Of a stretch of DNA of 64,000 nucleotides, positions 32,557 through 42,947 are shown piece by piece. Source of the DNA: Desmodesmus armatus. Lineage: Eukaryota > Chlorophyta > Chlorophyceae > Sphaeropleales > Scenedesmaceae. Both the position numbers and the translations under genes were made by a program. The stretch's first letter is position 1; the number at the start of each line of letters is the position of its first letter. The stretch spans positions 310,001 to 374,000 of the forward strand of contig VIIQ02000106.1 of the NCBI GenBank assembly GCA_007449985.2, written 5' to 3'. The notes beneath the pieces are model-generated. The model worked only from the letters and a program-made list of their open reading frames with translations, did no database searches and had not been told where the DNA came from.

Positions 32557-34402
32557 TTGCGTGCTGCATGGGGCTTTGAACGGCCACACCTGCAGGTGAT
32601 GGCATGTAGTCAGTTGCCTGCGATTCGAGCCTTGTGTTCAATCGTCTGGGGGGTCGGGGACGGGTATGCATATGCAACTTGGCGCTGCCAAGTTGTGCCG
32701 CGATCGGGTGGGTTTCGGCCAGCCATACAGCTTGCGCATGTTGGGGAGCTCTTGCAGGCTCATCGAGTGTGGTGCAGCTGTTCCAACCAGTGATGTACAC
32801 AAAGTTGTTTCAATGGTCCACTTGGTCCAAGGTTCCATAACCTGCGAGGTATGTTACGGCCGCCCAGTGCGGCACTGGACCCCAGTTGTCGCCTCACCGT
32901 GCCACGGTCATCAGTGATGCTGTGACAGTTGTGTTCAACCAATTCTGCAAGTGCGCATCGTGATTGCAGCAGCGCCCGAGTGGTGTGTGCCCCTTTTGTG
33001 TAATATGTCAGTGTCGTTGGTTGGGGGCAGCGCTGCTGGGCCTGACAATGCTTTCCAAAGTTGCTGCTTGATATGTTTGTCAGGAGTGGCAACAGATGCT
33101 CTCAAGGTTAGTCCTGGTGCAGCCGCTGTACCTCAATGATTGGGGTTGCTACTAGCTTCTTCGGAAGAGCATCAAGGCAGCGCCATGTTGCCGACATGGG
33201 GCGGCAGCCGCCCCCGCCCCGAAGAAGCGTGCAGACAGTGGTGCTTGCACGAATAAAAGCCCACTGGCAGTGCTGCTGCTGCATCAGTGTTGTAAGGTCA
33301 ACGAGAGCCGACGCGGACTCCGGGTGACTTGTGAAGCAGCCAGAGAATCATGCACAGACTTTTTGGTATATGTTTGTAAAGCGCCAAATCGATATATGCT
33401 TGGCCCATGCACTGAGTTGACTGTCGCTCTGCAAGACTTGCACCAATGCAGCAGAGCTGCGCAGCTGTGGACCAAACGGTTACAGTGTATTGCAACATGA
33501 ATTTCACTGTACTGACGTCGAAATTCAACTGCGCAACAAATTCACTGACGTCATGATGGCCGCCATGACTGGCTGTGACACAATGGTGCATCCATTGGTC
33601 AGCAACAGCAAAGCACTGAAGTGCAGGGTCAAATTGAGTCTGAGTCTGATTGCAGCCTGTTGCGGTGCTGGGGCTGCAAAACCCCGCGCAAGTGCAATGA
33701 GCATGAAGCTGCAGGCACCTGTGAGTCACCTGACCTTCATTCGCCTCCCCTAGGAAGGCCCTCCCCTCTGCAGACCTGAGCTGAGCCTGAGCTGAGCTTG
33801 AGGTGACATGTGGTGTTGGCTTGTCTTGAAAAGTACTGTGCATTCCCGTCCTTTCAGCTCCATGAGGTGGCTTTAGGTGCGAAACAGCCACGCACCCATG
33901 TAACACCACACCAATCTTCTCCCTTCTCCACACTTGGGCCCCGGCAAGCCAGGGCAGCCGAGGTGACTGTTGAGCAGACGACACTAATCAAATCCGGAAT
34001 AACATTTGAATACTTCTGAAAGGGCCTTCTGCATCCTACGGTCATGCTTCGACAATGCATTGTTGGTCAATGCCGATCACAAACCAGCAGGAAGCTCAGC
34101 AGGCGTGCAGCCGGGCAGGAGAATGCTGGCACAGCCACAACAGCATTGTGAATGTGGCATTGTCTAGGTTTTGGGAGCATTTGCGCGCTGTCGCACTTCC
34201 AAGTTGCCAGTAACGTCATCTGCGAAGCTGCCGTCATCAACACCAAGGAATAGACGAACGTGCTTCCTGGCCGCAATAAAGGCGCTCTGCACAGCTTATC
34301 GCACTCAAATCGCACTGCGCTACACAGTTCTTGTTCACAACCTCGATTCGCTCACTTCGCATTGGCCCTACCACCGCAGCCGTTACAGAAACAGCCAGCA
34401 AA
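32557..34402. other. intergenic region between the esterase and the ELIP-like gene
   Basis: Holds the esterase 3' UTR and the 5' region of the ELIP-like gene. A minus-strand open frame (33298-33984, 228 codons) has no recognisable motifs and is probably fortuitous. No RNA gene or mobile element was recognised. Confidence 0.55.
32999..33003 (+). terminator. possible TGTAA polyadenylation signal of the esterase
   Basis: TGTAA, the usual chlorophycean poly(A) signal, occurs 443 nt after the esterase stop in an otherwise non-coding stretch. A short motif like this occurs often by chance. Confidence 0.3.
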
Positions 34403-36828
34403 ATGATCGCCACTCTGACAAAGCCTACGCTGTCCCAGCGTGTGTTGTGCCCTCAGCGCACAGCAGTCGCTGCCGGCCAGCGCAGCAGCGTCGTGATGCG
34501 CTTCCAGGAGAACAAGCGGCCTGCTTCTGCTGTTGACAAGGATCAGTTGGAGGATGCCATCCACAAGGGCAAGCCAACAGACACCAAGCTGACCCCAGAT
34601 GAGATCGAGTCTGTGAGTTTGCTGAATGCTTGGGGATTGTGTGCATTGAGCGGCAAGCACGAGTACAAGTGTGCAAGCACTGTCATGGTTCCTGCTGTGC
34701 CAATATTTGGTTTGGAGCGCATTTGCCTCTGTTTTGCAGCATTTCCAGCTGGTGACGCCCTCCAGCGTGCACTCACCCCCAGACAGCTGTGCGACAAGGA
34801 GTCTGGTCACCCCATGCACAATGCACTTGCCCCTGGATCACATCATGCCCACGCTGTGCATTGGCAGTCAATCCACACAAGTCACCTAGCCAACACCTGC
34901 TCACTGCTGTGCTGCCCCCCCCCCCGCCCTCCTCCCCACCCCTGCCCCCATCCACACAACAGCTGCGTTACAAGGAGCCTGGGCAGAAAATCTACTATCC
35001 CAGCTCCTCGGAGATCAGCCCCAACACTGCTGACATGCGCGCTGACTTGGGCAATGCCTCTGATTTATGGCAGGCACAGAGCTTTGACGGCCCTGCACCA
35101 GAGACCATCAACGGTGAGCACCTGCAATGAACTTTTAGGCCATGAATGTCGACCCAACTTGGTCTAGGTGACCTAGAGGCACTGGACCAATGAGGGCCCT
35201 GGGTGTCTGCACCGTCAGGAATCCATGCTGGTTATCTGACGGTGGGCATGTCCAAATGCATCCACCTGCATGTTGACCCTTGTCTGGCAGACCAGCTCTC
35301 AGTGCGGCACTGTCCAGTAGAGCCTCAGGTGGCACCCGTACAGGGTGCCGGCCTGCAATACTAACCAACCACATTGCAGCCCAGCAGACACTGCATTGGC
35401 AATCCGGTCCCAAGCTGGGGTGCTGTTTGGCAATACACTGCGCGGCACAGCTGCCCAGTGGGCATTCATCCCAGAGTCTGAAAGCCCATCATGCTATGCT
35501 GCTTGCAGGTCGCCTGTGCATGCTTGCCGTGCCCCTGTGCCTGTGGTGGGAGGCCCAGTACCAGATGGACATTGTGCAGCAGGTGGGTGCTCACGGCTCG
35601 GTGCTGACAAGTTGTCCCAATGTTACGTTGAAACATGCCATCAATCTGGAATTTTGCCGCACAACACTGGCAGTGTCCACTGCGTGACATGCAGCATGCA
35701 TTGTGACGGTGTCACCTGCTCCTGCATGAACACCACTGCTGAACTCTGCACTGGTGATGATGCACACACTCTTTTCCACTCCTTTGTGCTGTGTTGACTG
35801 CAGATCCAGGACCACCCCTATGCCATCCTGGCTGTATTTGTGATTATCTCCCTGGCCTCATATGTCCCCATTGCACGGTGAGACTGCCTTGTGGCTTAGC
35901 GGTTTGAAGAAGTGAAGACTGTTTCAGATCAGGGCCAGCTTCTACTGGTGATGTCGGTCGTTTCAGTGTCATCAGACTAGGCTAGATATGCCGTCTAGCA
36001 GAATTATATGTGATGAACTGAATGTGTGTGACACCCAACTGCCAGTGTCGCAAAAGTGCATTGGCCCGCCTGGCATCATGCCATGGCACACCCTTGCACG
36101 CACCATGCAAGCCTTGCTTGACTGTGGGCGGTTTAAATTTACATATTGAGGCTGGTTTTGCAAATGGCAAACTGGCAATACCACCAGGATCAAGCTGCCC
36201 AATCACACTCTGAAAGTTGCAGCCATCCTGACAGCGTGCTCCCTGCCGTTTGTTGACTGTTCCCCTGTGCAGTGGCTACACACGCAAGGAGCCATTTGCC
36301 AACCACTTTGCCGGCCTCAACTGGACACCAAAGTAAGTACCGGCCATATCCTTGGCTTTGGCGTCCACTGATGTGACTGCTGCGACTAAGGATTGCATAC
36401 TGCTTTTGAATCTGCGTACTGCACTTGCCCGGAAAGTGTCTTGTGAGCAAGTGCCATGGTACCCTTCATGTAACCTTCCTGGGCCAGCCATCAGTAGTGA
36501 AGTCTGGTGCTGCAGTTCCACAACAGCGTGACATGACGGTGTACACACATGACGTTGAGTCAACGTGCCTGCAGCAGATATGCAAGCATGTGTCCCAGTT
36601 GTGGCGAAATGCGGTGACCCCCCTATCCGCAGTGCTTGCCACCTCCACTCTACGTCGATAGTTGCCAATATTCAATATGTGTCTGTCTTCTGCCTCTGCA
36701 GGGCTGAGAACTGGAACGGCCGTGTTGCCATGCTGGGCTTCACAGGCATCCTCATTACAGAGGCTCTCTCCAACATGCCCGCATGGCAGTTCTGGTTGAA
36801 CTCTCACCCAATCCTCCCCGGGGTGTAA
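34403..36828 (+). CDS. ELIP-like three-helix light-harvesting relative, plastid
   Basis: Six exons (34403-34612, 34963-35113, 35509-35582, 35804-35877, 36273-36332, 36702-36828) with consistent phases encode 231 residues. The N-terminus is rich in Ser, Thr, Arg and Ala and looks like a chloroplast transit peptide. Three membrane segments follow: about 120-140, 150-169 and 195-215. Helices 1 and 3 carry the chlorophyll-binding ExxNGRxAM motif: E117-T-I-N-G-R-L-C-M (Ala replaced by Cys) and E192-N-W-N-G-R-V-A-M (canonical). This first-and-third-helix pattern is typical of early light-induced proteins, which bind pigments during light stress in thylakoids; function here is by family. The gene could begin at an in-frame codon at 34331, but the ATG at 34403 gives the better transit peptide. 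An OHP/SEP/LIL relative is the alternative. Confidence 0.82.
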
Positions 36829-38218
36829 GGCCTTGACTTTGTTTAGCAGCCAGTCCTGGTTTGACCGTGGTGGCTCATGCAGTGTTCAAGGCAGTGCCAG
36901 TGTGTGTTGGTGCTGTCGTATGGAGTGACTCACTCCAATGATTGCAGCTGCCATGGACACCAATGGTCCCTCTGCAGGTGAAGGGAGGCTGTGATGCATG
37001 TTGCTGGAACATCCTGCTCAGGAATGATTTGTAGTGCATGCAGTGTTGCGGCCGGCACAGTTGTGGAAAAGTTGGATTGCAGCATCACTCTGTTCAACGC
37101 TTGCACTTGCAGTTGCGAGCATGGCTATTCTCCCCTGCCAGCGCAATTGGGCAACTTGTATGGCATACATGTGTTCTGTTGGGAAGGGGCCACAGTGCCC
37201 CAGTTGTTGCTGCGGTGAATGTTTTTCTGCACTTACGGTGCCCTACGGTGCACCATCTGGCATACAGTTTTGAGAAAGAGCAATACCTGATGTCCTCGCA
37301 AGAGGTGGTGAGCGTATGCAGAGTTGTTGAGCTGCAAGAGCTCAATGTGATCAAAGCACAATATGGTGCAATGTGATGATGTGTCACTGGTAAAGGAACC
37401 TACACAACTTCAGCAAATGCATCCATGTATGCTGGTATTTTCCAAAACTCTCAGAACTCAGTGCTGACCACTACTTCAAGTAGTTCTAGTTCAAGAAGTC
37501 AACAGTGTTGCCAAAACCGTTGCAATCCCATCGTACATAGTGTAGTACCCTGTGCCTGTGTGGTATGCATATGTTGGTCAGCAGGGTACGCCAACTATGC
37601 TTGTGTAACCATGGCCACGCGAGTCGCGCTGAGAGTTGCATTATCTACTTATACCATAGGCAGCGTTTTCCCACATTTTAACCTCATCACATCTCATTTT
37701 CACCCTCATTAACCACATTTTCTCGAAGGAGCGGAGCTCCGAAGAGCCTGTGCACCTAGTCTTTCAGGGTCCTGGCCACAAGGATTCGTTTTCCGAAAAA
37801 GCAGATGCCAAACGAGAGCAGAAGAAAACGAAAAGCACAAAGTACAAATAGCGGAGACCAGACGGACAGCATCGCGGAGCCCAGACCAAAAGTGTACAGG
37901 CAGCAGGGACCGATCGAACCGGCGATGCTTGCTGCTGCTGTCCAGGCGATAAGCTTATTTCGCACGATACGCGTTCGCGTTTGATTTCTATTACCACTAG
38001 CATACGTTTGGTGTAATTAGAGAGCAGGCTGCACACATCGGCCAAAACCGTTCCGAAGCTCGAGCAGTGCTCGAGCAGTCCACCACCGGTCCGCTTAAGT
38101 TCAATTATGGCCTCATAGTTACTCAGCGATTGCGCAACATCAGGTGCAGCTGCTGTGCGTGCCTCACGCGATCCGTGACCGGTATCACCAGCTGTCCCTT
38201 CCGCAGGCTGTCCTTGCT
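36829..38218. other. intergenic region after the ELIP-like gene
   Basis: No supported gene. It contains the left copy of a 45-bp direct repeat (37571-37615), a palindromic patch ggagcggagctccg near 37730, and one copy (about 37876-37941) of a ~70-bp dispersed repeat that recurs at 39336-39400. Confidence 0.55.
37571..37615 (+). repeat. 45-bp direct repeat, left copy, bracketing the accessory block
   Basis: Identical to 48750-48794 except for one base (A versus T in the middle). The two copies stand 11.2 kb apart on either side of the whole repeat- and transposon-rich block. Confidence 0.85.
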
Positions 38219-38930
38219 GGTGAATGCCGCGAGGAGGTTGAAATCACAGCCTGCACTACCTGGTACGTCGCCGAGGTTGAGTGCACTGAGTGCACCACGT
38301 ACTGATTGCAGGGGTCCCCCGCACTCCCTTCCCCCTGTGCAAATTGCTGCCAAGGAGGTTGAAAGCACAGCTGCACCAGGTCACTGAGGCTGAGTGGTGA
38401 TTGCAGGGGGAAGGGGGTGGGCGAAAGCCCACCCCCCTGGGATCCCCCTGCACCCCCACCCCTGTGCTGTGAGTCGCTGAGCAGCAGGTAGGGCCTGCCT
38501 TAGCACTAAGGAGGTGAAAAGCAACTGCTGCACCAGGTCGCTGAGGTGGAATGACGATTGCAGGGGGAAGAAAGGTGGGCGAAAGCCCACCCCCCTGGGA
38601 TCCCCCTGCACCCCCCCCCCCCTGAGTTGTGAATCGCTGCTAAGGAGGTGAAAGGAACTGCTGCCACCAGGTCGCTGAGGTTGCATGGCGATTGCAGGGG
38701 GAAGGGGGGTGGGCAAAGCCCACACCCCTGGGATCCCCCTGCACCCCCACCCTGTTTTGTGAATCGCTGCTAAGGAGGTGAAAAGCAACTGCTGCACCAG
38801 GTCGCTGAGGTTGAATGGCGATTTCATAGCTACAGGTGTAACTTTGATTTGATTTGATTTTGATTTGATTTGATTGCAGGGGAAAGGGGTGGGCGAAGCA
38901 CTGGGATCCCTCTGCACCCCCCCCGCCCCT
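38219..38930. repeat. tandem array, about five units of 130-155 bp, with GAAA-loop hairpins
   Basis: Units start near 38219, 38353, 38507, 38641 and 38771, each beginning close to aaggaggt(t)gaaa. The core contains gcaccaggtcgctgaggt, then a G-rich to C-rich foldback. In the second unit it is a perfect 10-bp stem (38413-38422 with 38427-38436) closed by GAAA, a GNRA tetraloop. The third unit keeps the stem; the fourth shortens the loop and the fifth is degenerate and interrupted by a (TTGAT)-type run. No coding potential was recognised. Confidence 0.8.
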
Positions 38931-39885
38931 GCCATGCTGGTTCCCTGTCATCCTGTGCGTTTCTGGACACTCCTTCGAGCCCGGCCAAACGGCCCCTTGA
39001 TTTCCCTCATAGTGCATTATGCAAACCTCATAGTGCGTTTTCCTCGGAGAAAGGATGAAAATCCTTCGGAGAGCCTGCGGCCCAGCACCCCGGGAAGTGT
39101 AATCGCTTGTGTAATAAAATGTGCGATAAATGTGTATCCTTTATGCGCGCGCCCAATAGCCCCACGGAAAGCATCAATATGGAACAAGGAACCCATTCCT
39201 GTGGAGATACTAATCGGCATGCCGAAATATTTGAGCAGCGACAGCAAACGCGAAACAGCAGTTGCCATGCCAAGGCCAAAAACCGCTAAACGTATGTTTA
39301 ATAGATACATTGAATCACATGGAGAGCTTTACGGAGCCCCGAGCCGCGGCGTACAGGCAGCAGCAACCGATAGAACTTGCGATGCTTGCTGCTGCTGTCG
39401 GGGCCACTTGCACAACTCGCACGCAAGGCGTGCGCGATGTTGATTGATCACAATCAGAAGTACATTGGCATGATTACAGGCGCGGACGAGCACATCGGCC
39501 AGGACGATTGGCACCTGGCATTGCATTGCAGGGCGGTGCACCTCCGGTCCGCGTAGCAACGATAAACAACGTTTTGTGCAGCAAACGCTATCGAAACCTG
39601 GCAGCTGCTGTGTTGCTCATGGCCATCAATCAGCCCCAGGGTCTTGGTGGTGGTGGTGGGGGGTCCCTGCTAATTGCCAAACAAGCAGTCTCCTGGTGGT
39701 CTCCGACGGTCGGCTGTGTCAGCGCGTCTGACTCGAACGATGAGACAAAAACACAGCCCCCCTGGCCTGCCCCTGCCCCCTATGACTGTCACAGTGTGGA
39801 ATGCTGGTGAGCAGGCTGAAATCACTGCTGCACTGGGCCATCGTGGCCCTGCCCTGAACTCGACAAACTTCAAACAACCCGAACT
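38931..39885. other. non-coding spacer before the TIR element, partly AT-rich
   Basis: Positions 39040-39330 are notably richer in A+T than the surroundings, with tccttcggag-type motifs that recall volvocalean organelle repeats. A minus-strand frame at 39017-39310 has codon use unlike the nuclear genes but no recognisable family. The second copy of a ~70-bp dispersed repeat is at 39336-39400 (first near 37876-37941). Confidence 0.4.
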
Positions 39886-39961
39886 GGGGGGGTGTGGACA
39901 GGTCACTGTCACCCTCACACACTCAGCGCTTGTCTGGCATATCGCTCATCTTGCACGACAG
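39886..39961 (+). repeat. 76-bp terminal inverted repeat, left
   Basis: Exactly complementary to 45332-45407. It begins with seven G residues then TGTGGACAGGTCACTG and ends in GCACGACAG. Flanking sequences outside the two repeats are unrelated. Confidence 0.9.
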
Positions 39962-40067
39962 TGGAGGGTGAGAGAAGTGAGGGAGGTGTGGGGGTTGAGG
40001 GGACTCCCCTCATCTGGATTGAGGGAGATGAGGGGGGTGAGGGAGATGTGGGGTTGAGCAAAATGAG

Positions 40068-42800
40068 GTGGAGGCAGGCGCCAGGGAGCAGCAGTTTCCC
40101 TGGCTGGTGGTGGCAGGCTGGCCTTGCCAGGACCTCTCCTTGGCTGGCAAAGCAGCCGGCCTGAGAGGTGAGAGGTCAGGGCTGTTGCATGAGCTTGTCA
40201 GAGTGATAGGAACTCTGCAGCAGCTGCAGCCTGACCTGCCACCAGCCTACCTGATTGAGAACGTGGCCTTTCAGTGCCACAACAACTCAACCATCTCTCA
40301 GCAGGACTTCAGCACGGTTTGCAGCATGATAGGACAGCCTGTCATGCTGGACGCAGCACAATTTGGCAGCCTGGCTCACAGGGTGCGCAACTGGTGGACA
40401 AACCTTTGCACACCGGCACAGTTAGCCAGCGCTGCCGCGCATGTCCAACGCCCAGCAGGCCGTACAGTCAGCGTGGCACTAGCAGCAGGTAGAACAGCAC
40501 AACCCGTGCGCACTGCTGACCGCCCGCCACGCTACTGTTGCAACGTGCCTGGTCAACCCATGCAGGCGTGGCCCACGTTTGTGGCTTACCCACAGTCGTA
40601 CGCCTTCCTGCCAGGAGAGCCTGGCAGCGTGCGCAATGCAGATGGCACATGGGATCAGCCCACAGCAGACGAGAGAGAGGTAGCAATGGGCTACCCCCAG
40701 GGCAGTACAGCCGCCCCGGGCGTGAGCGAACAGCAGCGCAGGCAAGCGCTAGGTGAGTCTATGGACTCCAACTGCACACAGTGCATCTTAGCAATAGCAG
40801 CAGCTTGGGCAAGGGTACAGCACCCTGAACACTTAGCAGCCACCGAGTACGGCTGTAGTTACGAGACAGCGTGTATGCTGTCAGCAGCAGCAGCAGCTGC
40901 GCAAGAGCAACTGTGCCCAAAGCAAGCGGCAGGTACAGATATCTGGCATGATGCAGCAGCCATGCACATGCTGCAGCAGGGCAAGATGCCTGAGGGCACC
41001 ACAGCAACAGATAGAAGTCGCATCACAAAGCGGCTGGCGTATTATCAATGGCAGCAAGGCAAGCTGCTGAGACGTATGCCTGACGGTTCTTGCAAACAGG
41101 TGCCAGCCCCCGAGGAGAGAACAGCAATCGTCCAGCAGCTACACAGCCGCTGCGGACACTTCGGAGTCAGGCGCACAGCCGCCCTTGTGCTGAACTCCTT
41201 CTGGTGGCACGGCCTGCAGGCTGACGTCGCACACCTGGTGAGTGGGTGTAAGGAGTGCAGCCGCATTCGTGCTACGTTCGGCAATGCAGAGCCGGCTGAG
41301 CTGCAGCCCCTGCCTATCAAGGGGTTGGGCTACCGCTGGGGGGTGGACCTGGCAGGGCCACTGCCCAAGACCCCTAGGGGGCATCAGTATGTCATGATAT
41401 GCGTGGAGCATTTCTCCAAGCACATAGAGGCTATCCCTATAGCCGACAAGACCCCAGAGTGCACCAGTTATGCCTTCACGCACAACGTGCTGGCACGCTT
41501 TGGGGCATGTGCTGAGCTAGTGCACGACAACGGCAGCGAGTGGGAAGGGGCCTTCAAGAGGATGATGCAGGAGGCCCTGATCGACTCACGGCCCACCTCT
41601 GCTAACCATCCACAGGCCAACGGCATGTCGGAGAAGTGTGTGCAGACTGTTAAGCGCGCACTCAAGAAGATGTGCTTAGAGAAGCAGTGCGTAGAGAACT
41701 GGGATCTGGAAATCCCGTGGCTGCTCATGGGGTACAGGTGCAGCCCCCAGAAGAGCACAGGGTTCTCCCCGTACGAGCTACTGTACGCACAGACACCTGT
41801 GCTGCCACCAGCTGTTGTGGCTAGGCTTGACAAAGCAATTGACTTTGACTCACCACAGCTGGCTGCCACTGACCTTGCCCGCCGCAGGGATCTGGTCAAG
41901 CAGCACTGCCCCATGGCACTGCAGAACCTGCTGATCGCCCAGCACCGGGACGAGCAGAGGTACAAGCACACACGGTCAGGCTCCTATCTGCCCAAGAAGC
42001 ATCGCTTCGAGGTGGGTGACTTTGTGTACACGAACCAGGCTAACACAGCCAACGCCTTACAGCCAAGGGCAAAGGCTGCAATTTACCGCATTCTCGAGGT
42101 CAGGCCATCAGGGCGCCTCATACTGCAAGGCAAGTGCGGCACGACCACAGACAGCCACATGTCTCAGTGTGCCCCCTGCCACCTGCCTGGCATCGACACA
42201 GCACTTGACACAACGCTCACAAGCAAGCCGCCAGAGGTAGCTTGTGATGCCTGCTCTTCAGTGCTGTCCAGCACACAGAACCCTGTCTTGCTGTGTGACG
42301 TCTGTGATGCAGGCTGGCACATGAAGTGCCTGCCCACACCCTTGGACACTGTGCCAGAAGGCAACTGGATGTGCCCAAGCTGCACCAGTGCAGGTGTGTC
42401 ACAGCAGCAGATGCAGTCAAAGGTTAGGGAGAGGTCCCTTAGGCAGCAGCTGGACGGCAAAGCGCCCCAGCTGTACCCTAACAAGGCCATGCGTGAGCGG
42501 GACACAGCAGCACAGCAGCTGCATGGACGGCTCATTCTGCAGAACTTTGTGGATCCATCCACGCAGCAATTGCGCCCCTACTGGGGTAGGTTACACTTTC
42601 AGGGCCCGCAGCGCCGCCCTGATTACTTTGACGTGCACTTTGAGGACGGTGACGTGTATAACTACACAGTTGCAGAGGCAAAGCCCTTGCTGCAACCTGT
42701 CGACGCTGTGCTGCCCGCAGGCATCACCCTGCCAGGCGATGACAAACTCACCCACGCAAGCGCGTCTCGCAGGCCAGCAGGCCGAGGACGGCAAGGGTAA
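40068..42800 (+). CDS. cytosine-5 DNA methyltransferase (5'-truncated) fused to integrase, PHD finger and Tudor-like tail
   Basis: A 910-residue frame, open from 40041; no ATG fits before the first domain, so the start is unknown. Residues ~13-270 are the C-terminal half of a C5-methyltransferase: motif IV GWPCQDLS with catalytic Cys20 (codon 40125), motif VI LIENV, motif VIII-like LAHRVRNWW, motif IX ADEREVAMGYP and motif X-like RRQALGESMDSN. SAM-binding motifs I-III are missing. Next comes a H2C2 zinc domain (H359, H364, C394, C397) and a retroviral-type integrase core with D427, D487 and E522, spacing D-D-35-E. A C4HC3 PHD finger covers 726-772 (first Cys to last), which by family could read histone tails, followed by a Tudor-like YWGRLHF...YFDVHFEDGDVY. 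Uninterrupted over 2.7 kb, suggesting recent selection. Whether methylation is active cannot be judged without motif I. Confidence 0.9.
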   Translation: MEAGAREQQFPWLVVAGWPCQDLSLAGKAAGLRGERSGLLHELVRVIGTLQQLQPDLPPAYLIENVAFQCHNNSTISQQDFSTVCSMIGQPVMLDAAQFGSLAHRVRNWWTNLCTPAQLASAAAHVQRPAGRTVSVALAAGRTAQPVRTADRPPRYCCNVPGQPMQAWPTFVAYPQSYAFLPGEPGSVRNADGTWDQPTADEREVAMGYPQGSTAAPGVSEQQRRQALGESMDSNCTQCILAIAAAWARVQHPEHLAATEYGCSYETACMLSAAAAAAQEQLCPKQAAGTDIWHDAAAMHMLQQGKMPEGTTATDRSRITKRLAYYQWQQGKLLRRMPDGSCKQVPAPEERTAIVQQLHSRCGHFGVRRTAALVLNSFWWHGLQADVAHLVSGCKECSRIRATFGNAEPAELQPLPIKGLGYRWGVDLAGPLPKTPRGHQYVMICVEHFSKHIEAIPIADKTPECTSYAFTHNVLARFGACAELVHDNGSEWEGAFKRMMQEALIDSRPTSANHPQANGMSEKCVQTVKRALKKMCLEKQCVENWDLEIPWLLMGYRCSPQKSTGFSPYELLYAQTPVLPPAVVARLDKAIDFDSPQLAATDLARRRDLVKQHCPMALQNLLIAQHRDEQRYKHTRSGSYLPKKHRFEVGDFVYTNQANTANALQPRAKAAIYRILEVRPSGRLILQGKCGTTTDSHMSQCAPCHLPGIDTALDTTLTSKPPEVACDACSSVLSSTQNPVLLCDVCDAGWHMKCLPTPLDTVPEGNWMCPSCTSAGVSQQQMQSKVRERSLRQQLDGKAPQLYPNKAMRERDTAAQQLHGRLILQNFVDPSTQQLRPYWGRLHFQGPQRRPDYFDVHFEDGDVYNYTVAEAKPLLQPVDAVLPAGITLPGDDKLTHASASRRPAGRGRQG

Positions 42801-42947
42801 CGTGCACGCCTGACCAGGGCCACAGCGGCAGCAACAGCAGCAGTAACAGCAGACTAGGACAGCAGTCCTGGGGGGTGGCAACCGGGGGGGCTACTGAGAC
42901 CCCTGCTGCCATGCACATCTGTTGTTCACTGCCTGTGCTGTGTAGGC
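42801..42947 (+). other. spacer between the fused ORF and the gag-like ORF
   Basis: 147 nt with a CAG-rich part, then a pyrimidine-rich run ending in gtgtag two bases before the ATG of the next ORF, which could be a splice acceptor. Confidence 0.4.

Noticed and set aside
33298..33984. 228-codon minus-strand frame between esterase and ELIP-like gene
   Set aside because: No recognisable motifs, and composition is unlike the coding exons nearby.
38219..38930. Possible CRISPR array (regular repeats)
   Set aside because: Units are 130-155 bp, adjoining, without short unique spacers, in a eukaryotic nuclear context.
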